From an uncultured Lachnospiraceae bacterium (lineage in GTDB: Bacteria > Bacillota > Clostridia > Lachnospirales > Lachnospiraceae): 64,000 nucleotides of DNA. The stretch spans positions 1 through 64,000 of the forward strand of contig CAJULG010000007.1 in the NCBI GenBank assembly GCA_910587045.1, given 5' to 3'. How positions within the stretch are numbered: position 1 is the first letter of the stretch; the number at the start of each line of letters is the position of its first letter. Below are positions 42,242 to 51,828 of the stretch, one piece after another. Under the pieces are notes generated by a model that was not told the origin of the DNA, made no database searches, and saw only the letters and a list, made by a program, of their open reading frames with translations. A program made the translations under genes and the position numbers.

Positions 42242-43084
42242 ATGGGGATAAATGAAAAAAGAGAATATTTTCAGAGATTTCATGCAGAACTGTTAACCTC
42301 GGATCCGAGTAATTATCGTCTCCTGAATGATTTTACTGCTACAGATGCCGGGAAGAATCTGGAAGGGTACTTAAAGTATGTGGCATGGAAGGCGGATACG
42401 GAGGGAGAGACCCGGGTATATCTTGTAAAGGATGAACAAGGCTCCGTTGCCTTGTTCTTTTCTATTAAATGCGGTCTTCTGTACAAGAAGTACCAGTATG
42501 ATGAACTGGAGCCGGACAAGCAGGAATTTGTCCGGATGCTGATAGATGCAATGCAGACGAAAGACGAAGACACCTTAAACCGTTATTCTCAATCCGGCAT
42601 GTACAGTACGGAGGAGGTGCAGGAGCTGCTTGTCATTGCACAGACGCGGATGGATCTGAAGCTGGAGGAACGGTATTTACAGGACGGGGCACACACCTTA
42701 AAGGTGGACGAATGCTATTCGGCTATTGAGATACAGCATTTTTGCAGAAATACGTCATACATAAGTGATATACAGACCGGTATCCCGTTAGGGTTCGGAA
42801 TCTTCTGGGAGATCATTGTGCCGCTGGTCTGTGAGATTACAGCTAAAGTGGGATGCAAATATCTGTACCTGTTTGCCGCAGATCAGACGAACCGGGAGGA
42901 TGTGAGGAAATTAGTCCGGTATTATAAAAATGAATTGAAATTCTCAGATGTTGAAAATATGACGATGATCAAGCCATATTACGATACCGATTGTCTTGGT
43001 CTTGTTCAGAGTGTATCAGGCCTCCGGTACAATCGGGAAGCGGTCTGGGAGGAATTCTCGGATATGTATGGTGGTATGTATTGA
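42242..43084 (+). CDS. GNAT-fold protein, candidate toxin partner of the Panacea protein
   Basis: 280 residues from ATG 42242 (GGGGTG upstream; GTG 42233 is an alternative). An N-terminal part (YLVKDEQGSVALFFSIKCGL) and a central IEIQHFCRNTSYI look like the beta strands and acetyl-CoA site of GNAT enzymes. FGIFWEIIVPLVCEITAKVGC and KYLYLFAADQ follow, then YYKNELKF in the C-terminal part. It follows the Panacea gene closely, making it the likely toxin. GNAT toxins acetylate aminoacyl-tRNAs or proteins; the target here is unknown. Confidence 0.65.
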   Translation: MGINEKREYFQRFHAELLTSDPSNYRLLNDFTATDAGKNLEGYLKYVAWKADTEGETRVYLVKDEQGSVALFFSIKCGLLYKKYQYDELEPDKQEFVRMLIDAMQTKDEDTLNRYSQSGMYSTEEVQELLVIAQTRMDLKLEERYLQDGAHTLKVDECYSAIEIQHFCRNTSYISDIQTGIPLGFGIFWEIIVPLVCEITAKVGCKYLYLFAADQTNREDVRKLVRYYKNELKFSDVENMTMIKPYYDTDCLGLVQSVSGLRYNREAVWEEFSDMYGGMY

Positions 43085-43281
43085 TTCTCTGACCGCTTCG
43101 GAGAAGGATCAGAGGAGAATGAAAACGAATAAAAAAGCAGAAAAACCATAACGCCAGTATAGATTTCATTCTCCCTTTATGGTATGATATGACATAAGGA
43201 GCAGTCTGAAGGCCGGCTTGCAGTAAAACAGATACGATCAGGGATTGCGGGCTGTAACAGAGCTGCACAGGACAGGAGAGG

Positions 43282-46200
43282 ATGGCCGTGGAAATAAGGG
43301 ATTATGAGATGATATTGGATTCCATGCAGAACACGGGGGTTTATGTAATCCGGGAAGACGATCATCGGATATTGTACTTTAACAGACATATGAAGGAGCT
43401 GGCACCGAATATCGAGCGGGGAAAGGTATGCCATGAGCTGTGGCTGGGTTCCTGCAGCAACTGCCCGCTTCTTTTTATCGGAGACCGGACGACGAATCGT
43501 TCCGTTAGTTTTCATGCGCCATTTGGAAAGACGGTGGATCTGACTGCGACCAGAATTCAGTGGGAGGGAACAGTTCCTGCTTTTGTACTGACGGTGGCCC
43601 CGCATGTGGAGGCTTTGAGTTATACCTATAACTGGATCTTAAAGGCCAACCTGACTTCAGATCATTTCGAGGTCATCAAATCAGCGCCCGAAGAAGCAGG
43701 GAATGTGTGTCAGAATGCAAAATCCCTTAGTGAATGGCTGTCACAGTTCACAGAGAAGGGCTATATTCACAGCAGTGATATAGAGCGATTCCGGACTTTT
43801 ACCAAACTGGACTATCTGAGAAAAGAATTGAAACATGGAAAGGATAAACTGACCTGCGCATATCGGTATAAAGCAGATCAGGATTATCGCTGGTATACGA
43901 TCGAGATCATTCTGGATTCCCATTATTCCGAAGAGAATCAGGCAGTTATTTTGTATGTTAAGGATGTAAACGATGCATATCGGGAAGGACTGGAATTAGA
44001 AGAGATCAATGTCCGGAACCGGGAGATCATTGCCTCCCTCGGGCAGCTGAACTTTGATGTGTATGTTGTGAATCTGCAGACCGGTATACTGAACCCGATC
44101 CGAACCTCTGACGATATGGATGCTCTGATACGACAGGGGATACTGGACTGGGATACCCTGCTCGCAAGGATGGTAGAGGATTATTTTCATCCGGAATACA
44201 AGGAACGGATCATAAAGACATATTCACTGGAATCCCTTCGGCGGTTCAGTGAGGCGGGAAAGAAACGAATCGAGGTACTCTGTCAGAGAAGCTTTCATGG
44301 AGTATACCGTTATGTTTCAACAGCAGCATATTTTAATGAAACAAGGGTAGACAGTGATTATGCGATTCTCGCAATGCAGGATGTGGATGAGCAGACCCGC
44401 CAGGAGATCAAGCGAAGCCAGGACGATCTTCGTATGGCGGCAGTCATAAAGTCCAGATACAGTGTTATGAATACGGTGAATCTGGAAAATGGTATGTGTG
44501 AACGGGTGTATCTCCATGAATCCGGTGAGGAGACCGGAGTCTGGGTTGGAAGTTATGACCATTTTATAAAAAAGACTGCGGATGAGAATGTTTATGAAGA
44601 AGACCGGGAGGAATTCCTGCGGGTGCTGTCACTGGAACGTTTACGGGAGCAGGCAAAAGACGTAGAGGATTTTTCAGAGGTAGCTCTCCGTTATCGTCTG
44701 AAAGGGCCTCCGGTAACATGGATCAAGGATCATGTATTCTTCGTCCGGTATAATGATATCATCATGGTGAATATATTAAGCAGGGATATTACCTTTGAAA
44801 AGGTGAAGGAACTGGCAGACACGAAAGCAAAGCGAGAGCGTGCAGCCATCATTAACAGTCTGAGCGGATTGTTTATCGCCACTTACTATCTGGATTTTGA
44901 GCGGAATACATATCGTATGGTCACACAGATGGATGCAGTAGGCGAGATTCTTGGAGAGATCTTTGGAACAGAGATGAATTGCAGAGAAGCGTTCCACGCC
45001 TATGCCAAGCATTTTGTACATCCGGATGAGCGGGAAGATTATCTGAGTGTCATGGACGTCGATAAGCTGGTAGAAGGCTTAAGTGAGGAACATCCGATCG
45101 CATCAGTGGAATACCAGCGGATACAGTACGAACCGGATGGGGCCTTTCACAATGACGGCTGGATACGGGCATCAGTGGTACTTGCGGAATCGGATAACGG
45201 AAAGCCGAAACGGGCAGTCTATGTAGCACAGGATATTACGGAGACCCGACAAAAGGAAAAAGACTCTCAGCGGGCGTTGCTGGAGGCATACGATGCAGCA
45301 AAACAGGCAAGTGAAGCCAAGAGCGACTTTTTATCGAAGATGAGCCATGACATCCGCACGCCGATGAATGCGATCATTGGAATGACTGCGATCGCCAGTG
45401 GTCATATCGGGGAACAGGAACGGGTTGTTGACTGTCTGAATAAGATTACCATTTCCAGTAACCATCTGCTTTCACTGATCAATGAGGTTCTGGATATGAG
45501 CAGGATTGAGTCCGGGAAGCTGGAACTGGCGGAAGAAGAATTTAATTTATCCGACCTGATCCAGAATGTGGTCACGATAGTCCGTCCTTCCGTACAGGCA
45601 AAGCAGCATGAACTGTTGCTTCATACCAGGAAGGTGGAGCATGAGAATCTGATCGGGGATGTTGTAAGACTGCAGCAGGTATTTGTCAATATTCTGAGCA
45701 ATGCAGTGAAATATACGCCGCCGGGAGGCAGACTGGAATTACAGATAGCAGAGAAACCATCCAAGGTATACGGATATGGCTGTTACGAGTTTATTTTTCG
45801 TGATAATGGAATTGGAATGTCAGAAGAGTTTCAGAAACGGATTTTTGAACCATTCAGCCGTGCAGAGGATTCGCGTGTCAGCAAAATTGAAGGAACCGGT
45901 CTGGGTATGGCAATTACCATGAATATCATTCGAATGATGAACGGTGATATCAATGTGGCGAGCAGAGTCGGAGAAGGTTCCAAGTTCACGGTGACTGTAT
46001 TTCTGAAGCAGCAGGATACCATGACACAGGATATCTGGCAGTTTGAGGGACGTTCTGCCCTGGTGGTGGATGATGACCAGTATGATTGCGAATCGGTTTG
46101 CGGAGTGCTGGATGACATTGGCATGAAGAGTGAATGGACCTGTACTGGAGCAGACGGTGTCCGGCGCCTAAAGGAAGCGCATCAGAAGGGTGAGGATTTC

Positions 46201-46911
46201 TTTGCAGTATTCCTGGATCTGAGAATGCCGGGAATGGATGGGATTCAGACAGCCAGAGAGATCCGGAAGGAACTGGGAGAAGATATCAGGATCATCCTGT
46301 TATCTGCTGCTGACTGGAACGGTCAGGAGGCGGAGGCGCATCAGGCAGGTGTGGATGGTTTTATCTCCAAGCCATTATTTAAATCCAGGCTGATCTATCT
46401 TTTAAAGCAGTTTACCGGTAAAGAAAAGCAGAAGGAAGTAACGATGACGGAGCTTCTTTCGGAATGTAATTTCTCTGGAAAGCGGATCCTGCTTGCCGAG
46501 GATATCGACCTGAACAGGGAAATAGCAGAGGAATTCATTAAAAGCACCGGCGCTGCAGTAGAAAGCGTCTCGGATGGCAGAAAGGCACTGGAACGGTTCA
46601 TTGAGAAGGGAGAAGGGTATTTTGACCTGATCTTTATGGATATTCAGATGCCGATCATGAACGGGTATGAAGCAGCAGCATCCATCCGTGCTTTAGAACG
46701 GGCAGACGCCGAGTGGATACCGATCATCGCAATGACTGCCAATGCATTTACAGAGGATATCATCGCCAGCCGGAAGGCGGGCATGAATGAACATATTACG
46801 AAACCGCTGAGTATCACACAACTGATGGAATGTATGAACCGGTGGATTCAAAGTTCAGATGAGGAAGCAGCGACGGGGGAAAAGCCGCCGGCGCAGGAAG
46901 CTGAAATATAG
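43282..46911 (+). CDS. Soluble PAS-domain hybrid histidine kinase with two receivers
   Basis: Signalling kinase of 1209 residues and no membrane segments. The N-terminal PAS-type domain carries a Cys cluster (GKVCHEL, GSCSNCPLL) typical of redox- or ligand-sensing PAS folds. Several further PAS-like domains lead to a HisKA domain with His689 in MSHDIRTPMNAIIG. A HATPase with N-box NILSNAVKYTPP and G boxes DNGIGM and GTGLGMAI follows, then two receiver domains with phosphorylatable Asp979 and Asp1120. AGGAGAGG precedes the start. No output DNA-binding gene is adjacent, so the partner is unknown. Confidence 0.9.
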   Translation: MAVEIRDYEMILDSMQNTGVYVIREDDHRILYFNRHMKELAPNIERGKVCHELWLGSCSNCPLLFIGDRTTNRSVSFHAPFGKTVDLTATRIQWEGTVPAFVLTVAPHVEALSYTYNWILKANLTSDHFEVIKSAPEEAGNVCQNAKSLSEWLSQFTEKGYIHSSDIERFRTFTKLDYLRKELKHGKDKLTCAYRYKADQDYRWYTIEIILDSHYSEENQAVILYVKDVNDAYREGLELEEINVRNREIIASLGQLNFDVYVVNLQTGILNPIRTSDDMDALIRQGILDWDTLLARMVEDYFHPEYKERIIKTYSLESLRRFSEAGKKRIEVLCQRSFHGVYRYVSTAAYFNETRVDSDYAILAMQDVDEQTRQEIKRSQDDLRMAAVIKSRYSVMNTVNLENGMCERVYLHESGEETGVWVGSYDHFIKKTADENVYEEDREEFLRVLSLERLREQAKDVEDFSEVALRYRLKGPPVTWIKDHVFFVRYNDIIMVNILSRDITFEKVKELADTKAKRERAAIINSLSGLFIATYYLDFERNTYRMVTQMDAVGEILGEIFGTEMNCREAFHAYAKHFVHPDEREDYLSVMDVDKLVEGLSEEHPIASVEYQRIQYEPDGAFHNDGWIRASVVLAESDNGKPKRAVYVAQDITETRQKEKDSQRALLEAYDAAKQASEAKSDFLSKMSHDIRTPMNAIIGMTAIASGHIGEQERVVDCLNKITISSNHLLSLINEVLDMSRIESGKLELAEEEFNLSDLIQNVVTIVRPSVQAKQHELLLHTRKVEHENLIGDVVRLQQVFVNILSNAVKYTPPGGRLELQIAEKPSKVYGYGCYEFIFRDNGIGMSEEFQKRIFEPFSRAEDSRVSKIEGTGLGMAITMNIIRMMNGDINVASRVGEGSKFTVTVFLKQQDTMTQDIWQFEGRSALVVDDDQYDCESVCGVLDDIGMKSEWTCTGADGVRRLKEAHQKGEDFFAVFLDLRMPGMDGIQTAREIRKELGEDIRIILLSAADWNGQEAEAHQAGVDGFISKPLFKSRLIYLLKQFTGKEKQKEVTMTELLSECNFSGKRILLAEDIDLNREIAEEFIKSTGAAVESVSDGRKALERFIEKGEGYFDLIFMDIQMPIMNGYEAAASIRALERADAEWIPIIAMTANAFTEDIIASRKAGMNEHITKPLSITQLMECMNRWIQSSDEEAATGEKPPAQEAEI

Positions 46912-46929
46912 AAAAGGAGGACATTAGGA

Positions 46930-49272
46930 ATGGATAGTAACAAAATGAAAACGGTGAAAAAGATCGTCATCAAGAATATACTGGCATGGGTGTGCATTCT
47001 GTGTCTGGTATTGTGTGCGATGCCACTTGGTGTCAGTGCAGAAGGTGATGATGAGGGTGCAGGCGGGGAACTTACGGGTTCCGTAGTCGGGAATGCTGAT
47101 GTCGCAGACCAAAGTGGCGGGAATAGTGAGGATACAAACAGCACTGCCACCAATCCTGACGATTCAACAGAAACTCCTACCGAACAGAGGACGATTAGGG
47201 TAAAGCTGCTCTTAAATACATCAGCCTGGTCAAATGCGGGAGTTGCTTTAAAAGAAGCTGCTGTGGAAGTTGCCGGCAGAACAGATGAAAATGGCATCTG
47301 TGACTTAACCGTACCGAAGGATGCTACTTCACTTACATTATATGTTAATCAAAAGGCCACAGCAATTCAGACGGATGCTGATACAACGGAGCTGGTTGCT
47401 GAATTTTATAGGGTGGAATTTTATAGTGGAAATGATCGGTATGATAGTCTGACGCAGTATGTCGTAAGTGGTTTTCAGGCATCAAAGCCGAAGGACCCGA
47501 ATAAATTCGGTTACAGCTTCGCAGGCTGGAAGGATGCGAAGGAGAATGGATCGAATTTTGATTTCAGTACGGCAATTACTAATGCAATAAGGCTGTATGA
47601 TTCCTGGACAGTGAGTCAGCCAGATACGCATACCCATGAATGGGATGAGGCATGGGGAGCCAATGACAGTTATCACTGGCATATCTGTACTGCAGATGAT
47701 TGCCCGGTTGACTGGACGGTGACAGAGAACATCCAAGATAATGCCAAGGACTATGAAACACATACATATGGAGAATTTGAAGTGGTTACTCCGGCAACCT
47801 GTTCAACGGAGGGACTGGAAAAGAGAACCTGTGAGGTCTGCGGTCATGAGTTTGAACGGGTGATCGAGAAGCTTGCTCATACCTTTGAGGAGGACGAGTG
47901 GGAAACAGATGAGGATAACCACTGGCATATCTGTACGGTCTGTGATGAGAAGGTAGACGAAGGAGCGCATGTAGAGAAGCGGACTGTAACAACAAGACCG
48001 ACCACTACAGAAGAAGGAGAATGTACCTATAGCTGCAGGGTCTGCGGTAAAGAATTGAGGACAGAGGTGATCCCGGTTCTTGGGCCGGATCATGAGCATG
48101 AGTATGACGGGGAATGGACTTACGACGGAGACGATCACTGGAAAGAATGTATCTGCGGTGAGCCGGGTGAGAAAGGCGAGCATACCTGGGATGAGGGTAC
48201 TGTGATTAAAGAGGCTACCGCAAATTCAGATGGTACCATGCTCTACGAATGTACGGTATGTGGTATGACCAGAACAGAGCGTATTCCAAAGAAGTCGGGT
48301 ATTGTGGAGAAGGGAACGGAGCGTGGCAATAATACACCGCAGATTGAGGTTGCCACAGAGGTTAAGGAACTGGCAGAACTTGTTCTGACCGAAGAGGAAA
48401 AGGAAGCAATGCGTGACGGGGCGGATGTCCGGTTTACCCTGGCGGTTGAGAATATTGGAGGTAAGGTAAGTCCACAGGATCAGACAGCAATCAGCCAGAT
48501 ACTTGGCGCTTATCAGGTTGGTCAGTATCTTGATATCAATCTATACAAGGAAGTGGATCATGCCGGAAGAAACCGCATAGCTGAGACCAGCAGTAAGATC
48601 CGGATTACCATTAATGTGCCGGCTTCTCTGTATAATATGGACAACAGCAGAACCAGAAGCTTTGCGATCGTACGGGTACATGATGGAAAGGCAACGATCT
48701 TAAACGATCTGGATAACAATCCGAATACCATAACCTTAGAAACGGATCGTTTTTCAACCTATGCCATTGTTTACCGGGATGTTGCCAACAATACCGGTGA
48801 TCAGGGAAATAACGGGAATAACACGACAGAAGATACGGGTAACAATGGAAATAACGGGAATACCGGAAATAACACCGGCAACACCGGAACGACAGAAGAT
48901 AATAACGGCAGCAGTACGACCGAGAGCAGTAACGGTAATACAACGGTAAATAATTATACCATTAATAATACGACCTATAGCAGCAGTACGAATACGGTTG
49001 CCGCTGATAAGTCCAAGGGAACGCCGAAGACGGGTGATGCCATGGCAGTCAATCTGTATGCAACCCTTGCCATGATCTCTGGTCTGGGTTCCATCTTCTA
49101 TGGCAGACAGGGAAGAATGACAGAGAAGGATAAGGAGGAGTTGATTGCGGCTGTATCCCGTAAAGCAAAGAATGGCGGTATCACTGCCAAGTGCTTCGCG
49201 GTATTTGCCATTGCAAGTATCCTTCTGTATTACCATACGATAGGCAAACGTGGAAAAGTGAATGTAAAATAG
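46930..49272 (+). CDS. Large cell-surface protein with HWHxC/CxxC repeats
   Basis: 780 residues with a signal peptide (cleavage after VSA, about residue 36). An InlB-B/Flg_new-like beta repeat lies near residues 160-215. Three paired modules then alternate between an HWHIC type (YHWHIC, HWHICTVCDE, HWKECICGE) and an ATC..CxxCG type (TCEVCGHEF, SCRVCGKEL, ECTVCGMTR). A folded domain ends in FSTYAIVY, followed by an Asn/Gly/Thr-rich low-complexity stretch. TPKTGD near residue 697 and a hydrophobic segment resemble a sortase signal, but about 80 residues with another membrane segment follow. Probably an adhesin. Confidence 0.8.
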   Translation: MDSNKMKTVKKIVIKNILAWVCILCLVLCAMPLGVSAEGDDEGAGGELTGSVVGNADVADQSGGNSEDTNSTATNPDDSTETPTEQRTIRVKLLLNTSAWSNAGVALKEAAVEVAGRTDENGICDLTVPKDATSLTLYVNQKATAIQTDADTTELVAEFYRVEFYSGNDRYDSLTQYVVSGFQASKPKDPNKFGYSFAGWKDAKENGSNFDFSTAITNAIRLYDSWTVSQPDTHTHEWDEAWGANDSYHWHICTADDCPVDWTVTENIQDNAKDYETHTYGEFEVVTPATCSTEGLEKRTCEVCGHEFERVIEKLAHTFEEDEWETDEDNHWHICTVCDEKVDEGAHVEKRTVTTRPTTTEEGECTYSCRVCGKELRTEVIPVLGPDHEHEYDGEWTYDGDDHWKECICGEPGEKGEHTWDEGTVIKEATANSDGTMLYECTVCGMTRTERIPKKSGIVEKGTERGNNTPQIEVATEVKELAELVLTEEEKEAMRDGADVRFTLAVENIGGKVSPQDQTAISQILGAYQVGQYLDINLYKEVDHAGRNRIAETSSKIRITINVPASLYNMDNSRTRSFAIVRVHDGKATILNDLDNNPNTITLETDRFSTYAIVYRDVANNTGDQGNNGNNTTEDTGNNGNNGNTGNNTGNTGTTEDNNGSSTTESSNGNTTVNNYTINNTTYSSSTNTVAADKSKGTPKTGDAMAVNLYATLAMISGLGSIFYGRQGRMTEKDKEELIAAVSRKAKNGGITAKCFAVFAIASILLYYHTIGKRGKVNVK

Positions 49273-49324
49273 TCGATTTCTGATATATTTCTGATATTGA
49301 AATGTTGAGTGATCAGAAAAAAGG

Positions 49325-49357
49325 AAAGCAGCAGTTGAGAGTCAACTGCTGCTTTTT
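49325..49357. terminator. Bidirectional terminator
   Basis: AAAGCAGCAGTTGA (49325-49338) and TCAACTGCTGCTTT (49342-49355) pair perfectly with loop GAG and a U-run. It separates the surface protein gene from the convergent ATPase gene. Confidence 0.9.
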
Positions 49358-49369
49358 ATCTGCCTTTCA

Positions 49370-51121
49370 TTATCCCCGAAACCGGTTTAGACAGGCATAC
49401 AGCTCCTGTGTTCTCGGCACTGCCAGTCCACAGGGGATATAGGAGCTGGTAAAGGGCTTCCAGCCGTCCCGTCTCAGAACCTCCATAACGTGTTCCGCAA
49501 CCTCCTGAACTGTCCGTTTCCCGTCCATGGCCTGCTCCAGACAATAACGCAGCAGGTAGGCCAGTGCCGTAGTCTGTTCGGAATCGGCAAGCTGTTCGAT
49601 ATAACGGACATTTACGACCTCTTTATCCAGAGAGATTTCCTCCACTCCGCTCGCCCGGATCTTCATATGCTCATGGCGCGGCCTTCCGCCTGGCTCCGCC
49701 CCGCGGCCGGTACTCCGGCCGCCTCTGCCCTCGGAGCGGTTCGATTGCTTCCTGCGGTACTCCGGCAGTACCCGCTGGAAGTCCGGAAGGAAGAAGTCCG
49801 GAATTTCCGTGTAAGAAGCCGGCTGCTCTGCGCAAAGCGCCTTGACCCGTTCGGTAATATCCACCGCCTGATAGCAGTCCATCAGCAGGATGTGGTCGGC
49901 TATATAGAAGAAGGCACCGGAGCTTCCGGCTACCATGACGGTAGAGATATCAGCGGCCTCGTATAATGCCCGCACCCGTTCGATGAATGGGGTGATCGGT
50001 TCCTTGTCCCGGCGGATGACCTGCTGCATAAATGCATCCCGTACCATGAAATTCGTAGCAGAGGTATCCTCATCCATCAGGAAGAGGCGGGAGCCTGCTT
50101 CCATGCTCTCAACGACTCCGGCGGCCTGCGAGGTGCTTCCACTGGCATCTTCTGTAGAGAAGCAGGCAGTGTCCTTGTGATTCGGTAAGTCATTAATAAA
50201 CAGGGAAATATCTACATTGCGGATGGAACGTCCGTCCTCGGCACGAAGCTTCATCGCTGAAGCATCTGTGATCACGAATTCCCGTCCATCTCCGGCAATA
50301 TGATCATACACACCGTCCTGTATAGCGCTCAGCAGGGTTGATTTGCCATGATAACCGCCGCCTACGATCAGGGTTACACCCTTCGGGACTGCCATTCCGG
50401 TAATATCCCCGTGATGAGGCAGGGAGATTGTCTGCTTCATGGAAGCCGGGGAGTGAAACGGGACACTGTCTTTCATCGGAAGTTGGGAGACCCCGCTCTT
50501 TCTCGGAAGCACAGAACCGTTTGCAATGAATGCGACCCATCCCTTCTGCTGTAGGTATTCCCGGATGGTATGCTGATCCTCAGCCAGGAATACCGCCTGT
50601 TCCACCTCTGCCGGATCCAATCGCTGGTAAAACAGGCTGTTCTCAACACAACGGGGCAGGAAATCAAATAATATCTTCTCCAGCTCGCCTGCATTGATGG
50701 TTCGCCCGAAGGCAGGAAAACCGATATGAAAGCGCAGGATCAGTTGATCGCCGGTAATCTGGCAGGCACTGCGTTCCAGTACCTTCTGCCCGCACCGGCT
50801 GATGGACAGCAGGCCGCTCTTGCCGGAGCCTTTTGCTTTGAAGTTATACTGTTCAAACTGTCCGCTGAGCTTCCGGGTCAGAAAGTCCTGCAAGGCAATG
50901 CGCATACAGTCCTTTTCATAAAATGCTGCCGGAAGCCGGGTGCAGGAAAGCGGCAGTTCAATATGAAGACTGGAAGGGGATGCGAAGGGATCCCCCTGTA
51001 CATGATCGATACAAAGGCAGAATGCAGGATACTTCCACTCGCCTGCCAGACTTTTATAAGCCGGATAGCTCTTATGGTCGATGGAGCGCAGCAGGGTGCG
51101 CAGTTCTTCTGATGATTTCAT
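49370..51121 (-). CDS. Predicted ABC-class ATPase (COG3044/ABC_ATPase family)
   Basis: 583-residue cytoplasmic ATPase. Walker A is VGGGYHGKSTLL (near residue 255) and the Walker B region LFLMDEDTSATNFM, both characteristic of this family. An Arg/Gly-rich linker (SEGRGGRSTGRG) separates the ATPase core from the C-terminal domain. The family is conserved in Firmicutes but its task is not settled. Standing alone here; length fits complete members. Confidence 0.85.
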   Translation of the reverse strand: MKSSEELRTLLRSIDHKSYPAYKSLAGEWKYPAFCLCIDHVQGDPFASPSSLHIELPLSCTRLPAAFYEKDCMRIALQDFLTRKLSGQFEQYNFKAKGSGKSGLLSISRCGQKVLERSACQITGDQLILRFHIGFPAFGRTINAGELEKILFDFLPRCVENSLFYQRLDPAEVEQAVFLAEDQHTIREYLQQKGWVAFIANGSVLPRKSGVSQLPMKDSVPFHSPASMKQTISLPHHGDITGMAVPKGVTLIVGGGYHGKSTLLSAIQDGVYDHIAGDGREFVITDASAMKLRAEDGRSIRNVDISLFINDLPNHKDTACFSTEDASGSTSQAAGVVESMEAGSRLFLMDEDTSATNFMVRDAFMQQVIRRDKEPITPFIERVRALYEAADISTVMVAGSSGAFFYIADHILLMDCYQAVDITERVKALCAEQPASYTEIPDFFLPDFQRVLPEYRRKQSNRSEGRGGRSTGRGAEPGGRPRHEHMKIRASGVEEISLDKEVVNVRYIEQLADSEQTTALAYLLRYCLEQAMDGKRTVQEVAEHVMEVLRRDGWKPFTSSYIPCGLAVPRTQELYACLNRFRG

Positions 51122-51262
51122 AGTCTCTCCTTATTGTTCATCTTATCATGGACTCCGGCGCAGCTTGCAATCTGTCCGAAGCTTCGTTCCTTCTGATTCT
51201 ATCATGAATGTGGAGAATTTGCTATGCTATTGGTTATAATCATTTATTACCGGAAAACACAT

Positions 51263-51287
51263 GTAACCTTTTTGGACGTATGGTTAC
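51263..51287 (+). promoter_or_regulatory. Inverted repeat before the ECF sigma gene
   Basis: GTAACC (51263-51268) and GGTTAC (51282-51287) flank a 13-base spacer that includes TTTTTGGACGTA. TGTAACC followed by CGTA recalls an ECF promoter, but the spacing here is shorter than the usual 16. It may be an autoregulatory site. Confidence 0.4.
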
Positions 51288-51324
51288 TAATTATTAAAAT
51301 ACGAAAGGAGGAGAGGAGGATTTC

Positions 51325-51828
51325 ATGAAGGATTTTGAAGATATCTATCATGAATACAATCGGGATATTTATCATTTTCTGCTGAAGTTAACCTGCTGTC
51401 AACCGGAGCTTGCAGAGGAGCTGTTACAGGAAACCTTTTATCAGGCATTTATATCCTTTCACAGATTTCAGGGAAGATGCAGTATGAAAACATGGCTGTG
51501 CCAGATCGCAAAGAATACCTTTTATAATTATGTCAGGCACGAAAAGCGGCAGAGCCGGGTGGTACAGGAATGTGTGCCTGATTCAGGGGGCAGGAGTGCA
51601 GAACAGGAATATGAGCGCAGGGAAAGGCTGCATCATTTAAGCGAAGCAATGACAGCATTGGAGGAAAGGGAACAAATGATCATAGAGTATCATCTCTTTG
51701 CTGGTCTTCCTCATAAGGAGATTGCTATTTTAATGGGTATGAAGGAAACTACAGTGAAGGTAGCCTATTCCAGAGCAAGGATAAAGCTGAAAAAAAGATT
51801 AAGTGAGGTGTATGGATATGAAATATGA
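51325..51828 (+). CDS. ECF-subfamily RNA polymerase sigma factor
   Basis: 167-residue sigma-70 family factor with only region 2 (ELAEELLQETFYQAFISF, MKTWLCQIAKNTFYN) and region 4 (ALEEREQMIIEYHLFAGLPHKEIAILMG in short: EREQMIIEYHLFAGLPHKEI). Ribosome site AAAGGAGGAG. The next gene overlaps its end by 11 bases and encodes a zinc-finger anti-sigma factor, the typical arrangement. Confidence 0.92.
   Translation: MKDFEDIYHEYNRDIYHFLLKLTCCQPELAEELLQETFYQAFISFHRFQGRCSMKTWLCQIAKNTFYNYVRHEKRQSRVVQECVPDSGGRSAEQEYERRERLHHLSEAMTALEEREQMIIEYHLFAGLPHKEIAILMGMKETTVKVAYSRARIKLKKRLSEVYGYEI

Noticed and set aside
49650..49760. GC-rich stretch as a separate regulatory element
   Set aside because: It encodes the Arg/Gly-rich linker of the ABC-class ATPase on the minus strand, which explains the composition.
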